A stretch of DNA of 42,318 nucleotides from Candidatus Sumerlaeota bacterium (GTDB lineage: Bacteria > Sumerlaeota > Sumerlaeia > MWCT01). Below the pieces are notes generated by a model that made no database searches, was not told where the DNA came from, and was given only the letters and a program-made list of their open reading frames with translations. Below are positions 28,221-36,327 of the stretch, piece by piece. The stretch covers positions 1 through 42,318 of the forward strand of contig JAFGFK010000279.1 in the NCBI GenBank assembly GCA_016931135.1, written 5' to 3'. The first letter of the stretch is position 1, and every line of letters begins with the position of its first letter. The position numbers were made by a program, and so were the translations under genes.

Positions 28221-29072
28221 ATGATGGCGTGCGATTTACATATTCATTCAACCGCTTCCGATGGAAGCTTCACCCCTTCTCAAGTTGTGGATCATGCCTG
28301 GAATATCGGACTCACCTGCATTTCCCTTACGGATCACGACACGGTGGAAGGAATCGAAGAGGCGGAGACCTGCGCCCGGGAACATGGCGTTCCCTTTATC
28401 CCGGGAATCGAGATGACGACGGTAGTGGATGAGCATGAAATCCATATCCTGGGATATTTTATAGATTATCGCAGCCCTGATTTCCACAATTTCCTGAAGT
28501 TCAGCAGGGATCAGACCTATTGCCGTTTGAGCGAGATTGTCAGCGCCTTGTCGAAACAAGGGTATTCCCTCACCATGGAGGAAGTTTCCGAGATCGCGGG
28601 CCCTGGCAGTATGGGAAGACCCCATGTTGCCCAGGCAATGGTTCGACATGGATATGTCGAGAACACACAGGAGGCTTTTGAGCGTTTCATAGGTTCTGAT
28701 GGGCTCGCTTATGTTCCGCCAAGGGGAGTACACTCGAAAGAAGCGTATCGCGTGATCGCGGAGGCGGGGGGCGTTTCCGCTTTCGCCCACCCGGGACAGG
28801 GCGGAAGAGCCGATATGGTTCGCGATCATGAAATTGAACTGCACAGGGAATGGGGAGCCAGGGCTCTTGAAGTCTTTCATCCCCGCCATGATGATTATAT
28901 GATCAATTATTATTTGAAACTGGCGCATAAGTTGAACCTGGGAATTGTCGGGGGCTCCGATTGCCACGGCGCCTATTATCCCAAAATCCTCATGGACAGG
29001 AAACTCGTACCCGATTGGGTGGCTGAAAAGATAAGGGAATTCCATGATAAGTTATCTTTAGGTTCGATCTGA
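28221..29072 (+). CDS. PHP domain-containing phosphoesterase (TrpH/YciV-like)
   Basis: 'CDLHIHSTASDGSFTPSQVVDHA...ISLTDHDTVEGIEEA', 'FIPGIEMTT', 'FAHPGQGG', 'IVGGSDCHG'. The ORF track starts at TTG 28107; ATG 28221 fits PHP N-termini better. Confidence 0.9.
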   Translation: MMACDLHIHSTASDGSFTPSQVVDHAWNIGLTCISLTDHDTVEGIEEAETCAREHGVPFIPGIEMTTVVDEHEIHILGYFIDYRSPDFHNFLKFSRDQTYCRLSEIVSALSKQGYSLTMEEVSEIAGPGSMGRPHVAQAMVRHGYVENTQEAFERFIGSDGLAYVPPRGVHSKEAYRVIAEAGGVSAFAHPGQGGRADMVRDHEIELHREWGARALEVFHPRHDDYMINYYLKLAHKLNLGIVGGSDCHGAYYPKILMDRKLVPDWVAEKIREFHDKLSLGSI

Positions 29073-29088
29073 GCATGGTCTTGAAAAA

Positions 29089-30072
29089 ATGAAACGGGGA
29101 CAGAACAAATTCAAACGACGGTTAAAGGAATATTCCGAGGCGTATCTCTATCTTCTTCCCGCATTAGGCGTTGTCGCGCTGTTCTGGTTGTTTCCCGTCA
29201 TTCTTTCCATCATCGTTTCCTTTACCAATTGGAAGGGATTGGATACCTGGTCCACGGTGAAATGGGTAGGATTCGCTAATTACGCCAATGTCCTGATGGA
29301 TGAGGAATTCCACCAGTCTCTTTTGAATACCTTTCATTACGCCATGTACAGCGCGCCTCTGACTTTCATCGTCTCCCTGATCGCAGCCATTTTGCTCAAT
29401 ACCCGGATTCGAGGCAGGTCGTTTTTTCGAACGGTTTATTTCCTCCCGTTTATTACCACCTGGGTGGCAATTTCCATCTTATGGAAGTATTTCTATCATC
29501 GCGATTTCGGTCTTGCCAATTATTTCCTGAAATCGCTGGGATTGAAACCCCTGCAATGGTTGAGTGAACCCAAAGGAATTTTTACCCTTTTATTCGCCCC
29601 TCTTGGCATCGATATCAAACGCCCGCTGCTGGCAGGACCCAGCCTCGCGATGTTTTCCATTATCCTGACTTCGATCTGGAGATCCGTGGGATACTACATG
29701 ATCATATTTCTCGCCGGTTTGCAGAATATCGACAAATCCTATTACGAGGCTGCGGAAATCGACGGCGCCAATCCCTGGCAGCGGTTTCTTCATATCACGT
29801 TTCCCCTCTTGTCTCCCATCACTTTTTTTATCCTGATTGTTTCTCTTATCAATAGTTTCAAGGTATTTGTTCCGATGTTGATCATGACGCCCAGCGGGGG
29901 ACCCGACAATACGACCATTACGATTGTATTTCATCTCTATGAAAAGGGCTTTCAGGGACTCTGGCTGATGGGACGCGCATCGGCAGTCGCTTATATCCTT
30001 TTTCTGATTATCCTGGGCATTACCCTGATTCAGAATTTATTCCTGGGTCGCAGGGTGCATTATGAGAGTTGA
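29089..30072 (+). CDS. Carbohydrate ABC transporter permease (MalF/UgpA-like)
   Basis: Six-TM pattern and EAA loop 'YYEAAEIDGANPWQRFLHITFPLLSP'. Confidence 0.93.
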   Translation: MKRGQNKFKRRLKEYSEAYLYLLPALGVVALFWLFPVILSIIVSFTNWKGLDTWSTVKWVGFANYANVLMDEEFHQSLLNTFHYAMYSAPLTFIVSLIAAILLNTRIRGRSFFRTVYFLPFITTWVAISILWKYFYHRDFGLANYFLKSLGLKPLQWLSEPKGIFTLLFAPLGIDIKRPLLAGPSLAMFSIILTSIWRSVGYYMIIFLAGLQNIDKSYYEAAEIDGANPWQRFLHITFPLLSPITFFILIVSLINSFKVFVPMLIMTPSGGPDNTTITIVFHLYEKGFQGLWLMGRASAVAYILFLIILGITLIQNLFLGRRVHYES

Positions 30073-30090
30073 TCGAAACGGATCGGTTTC

Positions 30091-31170
30091 ATGAAAAGAC
30101 AAAAACAGAATAATATCACAATTCATCACGAAAGAAAATTCCTCGATCTGGTATTTGTATCGAATATCTTCGTTTTTATCCTTTTCCTGATAGGATTTCG
30201 CCTGGGGACCCGTATGAATGGAGAGTTTTCTCTTTTTACTCCCGCAAGATGGATTCTTCTTTATATCGCTGTTCTGGGTATTCTCGTTGCTTTGTCCATT
30301 TTCTGGCGAACCGGGGGAGCCTGGGTCAACCAGACCCTTGTGTATCAAATATTGCTCGCAGGATGTATTTTCATGATCCTTCCCTTTTTCTGGATGATCA
30401 TCACTTCGTTCAAGACATATAAGGAAGCCATGGCTTTCCCCCCCCTGTGGTGGCCCGAAAAGTTTCAATGGAAGAACTGGGTGGAAGCCTGGAATGCGCC
30501 GAAAGCCAATACCTATGGCGATCCTCCGGTTCCTTTGACCTTCACACGGTATTTCTTTGTCAGCGTTCTGGTGGGATTGGCGACCACAGGCGGGATTCTT
30601 TTCACATCCGCATTGGCGGCTTATGCCTTTGCCAAAATGAAATTTCCGGGTAAAGGGCTCTTTTTTTATATTATTCTTGCCATGATGATGGTGCCGGGAC
30701 AAGCGCTCCTGATCCCCAATTATCTCACCCTTGCCAAATTTCACTGGCTGGACCGCTATCATGCGCTGGTCATCCCCTGGCTTGCCAATGTCTTCACCAT
30801 ATTTCTGATGCGGCAGTTTTTCATGACCATTCCCAATGATCTCTGGGATGCAGCGCAAATTGACGGGGCGGGACGTTTTCGCTTTCTCTGGCAGGTCATG
30901 ATACCTCTTTCCAAGCCCGTCTTGATTACAGCCGGTATTTTCGATTTTCTCGGCAGCTGGAATTCCCTGTTCTGGCCCCTTATCGTGGTGACGCGCCCCG
31001 AAATGAGAACCCTTATGGTGGGATTGCAGGCTTTCAACCAGGATGCAGGCTCCGATTATCATCTTCTCATGGCTGCATCCACATTCGCCGTTCTTCCCAT
31101 TGTCTTCATTTTTTTCTTTCTCCAGCGATTTTTCATTCAGGGCATTGCCAGAACAGGCTTGAAATCATAG
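30091..31170 (+). CDS. Carbohydrate ABC transporter permease (MalG/UgpE-like) with N-terminal extension
   Basis: EAA loop 'LWDAAQIDGAGRFRFLWQVMIPLSKP' and 'PFFWMIITSFKTYKEA'; roughly 80 extra N-terminal residues with two hydrophobic segments. Confidence 0.92.
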   Translation: MKRQKQNNITIHHERKFLDLVFVSNIFVFILFLIGFRLGTRMNGEFSLFTPARWILLYIAVLGILVALSIFWRTGGAWVNQTLVYQILLAGCIFMILPFFWMIITSFKTYKEAMAFPPLWWPEKFQWKNWVEAWNAPKANTYGDPPVPLTFTRYFFVSVLVGLATTGGILFTSALAAYAFAKMKFPGKGLFFYIILAMMMVPGQALLIPNYLTLAKFHWLDRYHALVIPWLANVFTIFLMRQFFMTIPNDLWDAAQIDGAGRFRFLWQVMIPLSKPVLITAGIFDFLGSWNSLFWPLIVVTRPEMRTLMVGLQAFNQDAGSDYHLLMAASTFAVLPIVFIFFFLQRFFIQGIARTGLKS

Positions 31171-31182
31171 AGGGGTTGAAAA

Positions 31183-31422
31183 ATGGCTTTTGAAGATATT
31201 AAAATCATCATCAAGACAAATGGGGAGATATGGGTGGATTTGGGGGATATGGAACCTCACAGGATCAATCATTACAAGGAACTGTTTGAGGAGGCGATCG
31301 GACCGGTAAAGGGTTCGATAACAGGCGCCGATGGCGGCGGCGGCAAGGGCGCGGCGCCTCTGCTTAGCCAGGGGATAACCGCCGATGAGAAGAAGGAAAA
31401 GGAACAAATCAAGGATGGTTGA
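31183..31422 (+). CDS. Small protein of unknown function (79 aa), weak resemblance to DUF2997-type small proteins
   Basis: Intact ORF in tight spacing after the permeases, AGGGG upstream: 'MAFEDIKIIIKTNGEIWVDLGDMEPHRINHYKELFEEAIGPVKG' plus Gly-rich and charged tail. Confidence 0.6.
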   Translation: MAFEDIKIIIKTNGEIWVDLGDMEPHRINHYKELFEEAIGPVKGSITGADGGGGKGAAPLLSQGITADEKKEKEQIKDG

Positions 31423-31460
31423 CGTTATCATCTCATTGAAATTGTTTCATTGATTCGGAG

Positions 31461-32561
31461 GTGTCTCATTTGAAGGTCTGTCCCCACTGCCATTTTTACA
31501 ACCAGGAACGAAACAAGAGATGTTTGAAATGCGGCTGGATTTTAGACCCTGTCAAGGACCTTCCTCAATTCAAGACAGGTCTCAAATCCAGGCGTTTCCC
31601 CCTGCTGGATGAAACTTTCCGCAAAATTCTCTGGAGACTGAAAAAAATATTCCGGTCGGAAATCCCGGAAGGAATTCCCCATCGCTTCCCTTTTCTGGCG
31701 GCAGGATTGTCCCTGTTATTCGGCGCGGGGCAGGTTTACAATCGGCAATATAAAAAAGCCGCTTTTTTCTTTCTCGCCGATGTCTTATGGCTCTGGATTG
31801 TCGCAGCGACCATTACCTTGTGGTATTCCAATATCATTATATTCTTTTTCGTCGCCTTTCTTCTCTATGCCTATAATGATGGTCTTGTCACTGCCGTGAA
31901 AATAAACGGACAGCAATGGACCTTGCGATATTCCCTGGCAGCCTATTCCGCGCTTTTTTTTATTCTGGGTTTTGTCATGATTATAAGTCAGTTTTTCTTT
32001 TTTTCCATCTTCAAACTGGTTCATGTTACGCAGCCCACGCTCGAGCCATTTTTTCACGATGGAGACCTGGTTTATGTGGATTGTCTCACCTACAAATTCA
32101 GAAAACCTCAAAGGGGCGAAATAATATTCTACACCCCGGAACGTTTTTATATGGAAATCCCTTCCGCCGGTTGGGATGGGACAAAATACGCCGTTTGGGA
32201 AAGGCGCACCTTTGAAAGAATCATGGGGCTGCCTGGAGATGTCGTGGAACGTAAACAGGGAAAATTTTATCTCAACGGCAATCCCATGCCTTACTGGATG
32301 CAGCCGATATTGCCGGATAATGTGTTTCCCGATATGAAATTCGAGGTTCCGGAGAAGCGTTATCTCGCCATCTTTTCCCATTCCCCCCAGGAAATATCGC
32401 TGGGTCCTTCCTGGGGAGGGAAAAGCCCCTCTCTCCGGGCGCCTGGAGTCATTCTGATCGGATGGGATAAAACCTGTCTTGTGGAAAAAAAACAGATTTT
32501 CGGAAGAGCCATGTTCATTATCAATCCCCCCAAACATCGAAGGGCGCTTTTGTATCAATAA
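31461..32561 (+). CDS. Zinc-ribbon/multi-TM protein with signal peptidase I (S26)-like domain, probably catalytically inactive
   Basis: N-terminal 'VCPHCHFYNQERNKRCLKCGW'; 'GLSLLFGAGQVYNRQYKKAAFFFLADVL'; S26-like 'TLEPFFHDGDLVYVD...PQRGEIIFY...ERIMGLPGDVVERKQGKFYLNG...IFGRAMFIINP'. TTG at 31470 after GGAGG is an alternative start. Confidence 0.8.
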   Translation: MSHLKVCPHCHFYNQERNKRCLKCGWILDPVKDLPQFKTGLKSRRFPLLDETFRKILWRLKKIFRSEIPEGIPHRFPFLAAGLSLLFGAGQVYNRQYKKAAFFFLADVLWLWIVAATITLWYSNIIIFFFVAFLLYAYNDGLVTAVKINGQQWTLRYSLAAYSALFFILGFVMIISQFFFFSIFKLVHVTQPTLEPFFHDGDLVYVDCLTYKFRKPQRGEIIFYTPERFYMEIPSAGWDGTKYAVWERRTFERIMGLPGDVVERKQGKFYLNGNPMPYWMQPILPDNVFPDMKFEVPEKRYLAIFSHSPQEISLGPSWGGKSPSLRAPGVILIGWDKTCLVEKKQIFGRAMFIINPPKHRRALLYQ

Positions 32562-32593
32562 TCTATCTTGGGAACTCAACCTGTTCGTATTCC

Positions 32594-35149
32594 TCAAACT
32601 TTGAGCAGGATATTTGTTCTCATCACTCTCATTTCCTGACGCGCCGAAGCGTCAAGAGCCAGAATGCTCACGAGAGCCGACCTCGGATCAATATAGTTCT
32701 TATCGTCCAAACGGATTCGGATACAAAATCTGGATGCCTGCTCTTTTTCCTGAAGATGCGTCAGATTCACAACGCTTTTTTTAAGGTCTCTCTCGATCCA
32801 TCCGGACTTTCGGGGAATACGGACCTGCCATGCGCTGGATTGAATGAACGATTGGAGGCTGGATAAGGATTGGCATTGTAACGGCCGGGGTAGAACCGCC
32901 TCATAATCTGCAGCAGTGGCGGCGCTTCCCAGCGATGGATGTTTCAAAGGAATTTCTTCGATTTTCAGGAATTCCAATCCCTGGGGCGCTTGCTCCCCCA
33001 TTCTGACCAGTATATCTTCTGGATCGGAGATTCGGGAAAGGAAGAGGTCGATCAGTTCTCCGGCGCCTTCATAACCCAGGGGCAGGGGAGGACCGTATTG
33101 CGCCCGGGGAAGGGGATTGAAACCCTGGGTAAACGCCATGGGGACGCCGGCGCGTTTCAGAATGGCGTGTATGGTTTTACCCAGGTCCAGGTGCGAGATC
33201 AGGCATATCGCTCCTTTTTTGGCGTACGTGATGCGTAATCGTTGAAGGGGGATAGCGGGAATGCGAGGCTTTTGAAGAAGGGGCGAAGATTCGGAAGCCT
33301 TCTTCTCATACGAGGGTGAGAGAATATTCCCCTGCCCTCCCTCACAGGCGCCGCAGCCCTGGCAACCTTCGTGAACGCAATTGGGAGTGATCTCTCCGGC
33401 AAATCCCTTTTTCCATTCCCTGTATAGAAAGGATTTATTCACGCCCGGATGGATATGATCCCATGGGAAGAGTTCGTTTTCCCTTCTTTCACGGGTGGCG
33501 TAGAAGGATGGATCGATTCCAGTTTCCTGAAACGCCCGCTGCCAGAGATCAGGACGGAAGGTTTCGTTCCAGCTGTCGAATCGGCAACCCAGTTCCCATG
33601 CCCTGAGAAGCGCCCGAGCGAGTTTTCGATCTCCCCGGGCAAATACCGCCTCCAGGTTGCTTTGGTTGATGTTATGCGCTTTGATGGTTATCCTCCTGGA
33701 TTTTATCCCGCTTTTGATATGCTCGATGCGCTCCTTGAGGATCGCAGGGCTGCATTGGCTTTCCCATTGGAAAGGAGTATGCGCCTTGGGGACAAAAGGA
33801 GACAATGTGACATTGATAGTATAGATTCCCCTCTTTGCCTCCCTTGCCGCGTTTTCCACCTGTTTGATCAACCGAATCATCCCATCGATGTCCTCGATAG
33901 TTTCCGTGGGAAGTCCGATCATGAAATAAAGTTTCAAGGTTTTCCTCCCGGAAGAAAAAGCCTTTCGGATGATATCGAGAAGCGTTGCGTCGTTGACAGG
34001 TTTATTGATGATGCGTCGCAATCTTTCCGTTCCCGCCTCGGGCGCCAGCGTAAGCCCGCTTTGCCGTACCGATTGCGCAGAGTCGATCATCTCAAGATCG
34101 CAGGAATTGATCCTGATGGAGGGAAGGGAAACGCTCACGCCGCGGGAGTCGAATTTCTCCCTGAGGGCGCGCATGAGGGGAGAAAGGCGGCTGTAATCCG
34201 CCGTAGAAAGGGCGAGGAGAGATATTTCTTCAAATCCGGTATTCTTGATACCGCATTCCGCGATTTCAAGAATCTGCTCCACCGGGCGTTCTCTGATCGG
34301 ACGGTTGATCATGCCGGCCTGGCAGAATCGGCATCCATTGGCGCATCCACGACACGCCTCGATTGCCAGACGCTCCTGGATGATTCTCAGGTTCGGCGCG
34401 ATAGGGCGAACAGGACCCTTATCCAGCGCTATGTTGAATCGTCTTGCCTCGATGGATGGCGGGACTCCCTTTTTTGTCACCTTCATTGCGGAAAGCGTTT
34501 GATCCGAAGCGTACTCAGGGATATAAAAAGAAGGCGCATAGACTCCAGGAATATCCTTCAGTTTCCACAGGAGATCGTTTCTTGTTCCTTTTCCATTTTT
34601 TTTGAAATCCGCAACCATGTCCATGATTTCAAGCGCCACATCCTCGCCATCACCGATGACAAAGGCGTCAAAGAAATCGGCGACTGGTTCCGGCGCCAAG
34701 GCGCCCTCCCCCCCTCCGATTACCAGGGGAAACGCCTCGGTTCTATCGGAAGATTTGATGGGCGCTCCTCCGACTTCAAGCATTGTGAGGATATTGGAAT
34801 AAAGGAGCTCATGTTGGAGAGTAAATCCAATGATGTCGAATTGATAAAGAGGCGCGCCGGTTTCAAGAGAGCAGAGGGGGGAACCGGTTTCACGTAACAA
34901 TTTTTCCGCATCCAACCATGGGGCGAAGGCGCGTTCCGCCGCATACCCTTCTCTGGCGTTGATCCGTTCATATAGAATCCTGAATCCGTGATAGGACATG
35001 CCGATTTCATAAACATCGGGAAAGGCGAGAACCATGCGAACCAGACAGGATTCTGCGTCTTTGGCGATTGCGTTCCATTCTCGGGCAATATAACGCCCCG
35101 GACGCTCCACCTTTATGTATTCATACCAGCTAGCGGCTTTTGCGTTCAT
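32594..35149 (-). CDS. Radical SAM protein, TIGR03960-type fused to TIGR03936 (DUF2344)-type domain
   Basis: 'YIAREWNAI', 'LAFPDVYEIGMSYHGFRILYERIN', 'IEACRGCANGCRFCQAGMINRPIRER', 'LTLAPEAGTERLRRIINKPVND'; C-terminal 'LRITYAKKGAICLISHLDLGKTIHAILKRAGVPMAFTQGFNPLPRAQYGPPLPLGYE'. Confidence 0.93.
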   Translation of the reverse strand: MNAKAASWYEYIKVERPGRYIAREWNAIAKDAESCLVRMVLAFPDVYEIGMSYHGFRILYERINAREGYAAERAFAPWLDAEKLLRETGSPLCSLETGAPLYQFDIIGFTLQHELLYSNILTMLEVGGAPIKSSDRTEAFPLVIGGGEGALAPEPVADFFDAFVIGDGEDVALEIMDMVADFKKNGKGTRNDLLWKLKDIPGVYAPSFYIPEYASDQTLSAMKVTKKGVPPSIEARRFNIALDKGPVRPIAPNLRIIQERLAIEACRGCANGCRFCQAGMINRPIRERPVEQILEIAECGIKNTGFEEISLLALSTADYSRLSPLMRALREKFDSRGVSVSLPSIRINSCDLEMIDSAQSVRQSGLTLAPEAGTERLRRIINKPVNDATLLDIIRKAFSSGRKTLKLYFMIGLPTETIEDIDGMIRLIKQVENAAREAKRGIYTINVTLSPFVPKAHTPFQWESQCSPAILKERIEHIKSGIKSRRITIKAHNINQSNLEAVFARGDRKLARALLRAWELGCRFDSWNETFRPDLWQRAFQETGIDPSFYATRERRENELFPWDHIHPGVNKSFLYREWKKGFAGEITPNCVHEGCQGCGACEGGQGNILSPSYEKKASESSPLLQKPRIPAIPLQRLRITYAKKGAICLISHLDLGKTIHAILKRAGVPMAFTQGFNPLPRAQYGPPLPLGYEGAGELIDLFLSRISDPEDILVRMGEQAPQGLEFLKIEEIPLKHPSLGSAATAADYEAVLPRPLQCQSLSSLQSFIQSSAWQVRIPRKSGWIERDLKKSVVNLTHLQEKEQASRFCIRIRLDDKNYIDPRSALVSILALDASARQEMRVMRTNILLKV

Positions 35150-35181
35150 TGGTTTAAATATATTGTTTTTCCTTTTTTATG

Positions 35182-35211
35182 TTGAAGTCGATCTTCTTGA
35201 TACGATATTAA
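35182..35211 (+). promoter_or_regulatory. Putative promoter for the double-receiver gene
   Basis: TTGAAG (35182-35187), N18, TATTAA (35206-35211). Confidence 0.35.
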
Positions 35212-35246
35212 AAACAGTTAAATAACATCGCAAGTGGAGGGAAGCA

Positions 35247-36281
35247 ATGCCAAATTGGAGGATAATGATCGTTGACGATGAGCCAGATCTGATCAGTTTA
35301 TTGACCCAGGTCATTTCCACCCGCTACGAGGTTGTTGTTGCGCATAACGGCATGGACGCCCTGGAAAAACTGGATCGGTATGAACCGGATTTCATCATCC
35401 TCGATGTGATGATGCCCCTTATGGATGGATTTGACGCCTGCGCCGCCATCCGTAAAAAAAACTTGTACAAGGACGCCCCCATCTATTTCCTTACCTCATC
35501 TTCCGATCGGGAGGATATTAAAAAAGGATATGCCCTGGGATGCAATCTCTATCTTCAGAAACCATTCGATCCATTCCGATTGTTGAAGAATATCGACTTT
35601 TATTATGAGAAGAACCCCATCCCTCCCAAGACAAAAAAGTATAACCTGAAGCAGCTTCAGGAGATGGACGCCAAACCATCTCCCCGTAGGGAATTCAAGC
35701 CCTCCCCGGAGAAAAAAATCCTGGTGCGCGTGATGTATATCGATGATAATGAGGAAACCCTGGGATTTGTTTCCTTTGCCCTGAAAAATGAGAAGGATCC
35801 CCAGTTTGAATTTGAAATCATCACCACCTCCCAACCCATCGAGGCGCTCTCTCAAATCGTTCATTATGAGCCGGATATTGTCCTCCTCGATATCAAGATG
35901 CCCAAACTGGATGGCTTTCAACTCTCCCAGATCATCAAAATCAATCAAAATCTTAAATCCACCGAGATTCAGTTTGTCTCCGCAGTGGCGACTCCCAAAG
36001 ACGTGGAATATGTAAATCATGTAACCGGAAATCCTTTGCTCAGAAAGCCTTTTGAAATCAAAAGCCTTGTTCAGGCGTTGAAGAATATATGCCGGAAACC
36101 GGAGTTTCATATAAAAGAAAAACGCATCTCATACGAAGAGATACAGAAGGAATTGCGGATTGAAAAACAATCAAAAGAAGATGAAATCAGGCGTATCCAG
36201 GAACAAAAGGCTATCCAGGATCATTTGAAACCTCTTACCGAATTCTATAAGGATTTCGAGAAAAAAGAGAAGAAAAGTTGA
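35247..36281 (+). CDS. Tandem double-receiver response regulator with charged C-terminal tail, no output domain
   Basis: REC1 'MIVDDEPDLISLL...FIILDVMMPLMDGFDA...YFLTSSSDRE...LYLQKPFDP'; REC2 'VMYIDDNEETLGFV...IVLLDIKMPKLDGFQL...QFVSAVATP...PLLRKPFEIK'. Confidence 0.92.
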   Translation: MPNWRIMIVDDEPDLISLLTQVISTRYEVVVAHNGMDALEKLDRYEPDFIILDVMMPLMDGFDACAAIRKKNLYKDAPIYFLTSSSDREDIKKGYALGCNLYLQKPFDPFRLLKNIDFYYEKNPIPPKTKKYNLKQLQEMDAKPSPRREFKPSPEKKILVRVMYIDDNEETLGFVSFALKNEKDPQFEFEIITTSQPIEALSQIVHYEPDIVLLDIKMPKLDGFQLSQIIKINQNLKSTEIQFVSAVATPKDVEYVNHVTGNPLLRKPFEIKSLVQALKNICRKPEFHIKEKRISYEEIQKELRIEKQSKEDEIRRIQEQKAIQDHLKPLTEFYKDFEKKEKKS

Positions 36282-36327
36282 GGGAGACATCCCGAACGAT
36301 ACGGATCAAAACCTGATGAATCTTCCC

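Noticed and set aside
30037-31062. 341-aa minus-strand ORF antisense to the MalG-like permease
   Set aside because: His/Gly/Lys-rich antisense translation of TM codons; no family motif.
33449-34897. 482-aa plus-strand ORF antisense to the radical SAM fusion
   Set aside because: Low-complexity, Arg-rich translation with no recognisable motif; the minus-strand gene has strong family motifs throughout, so this is a shadow ORF.
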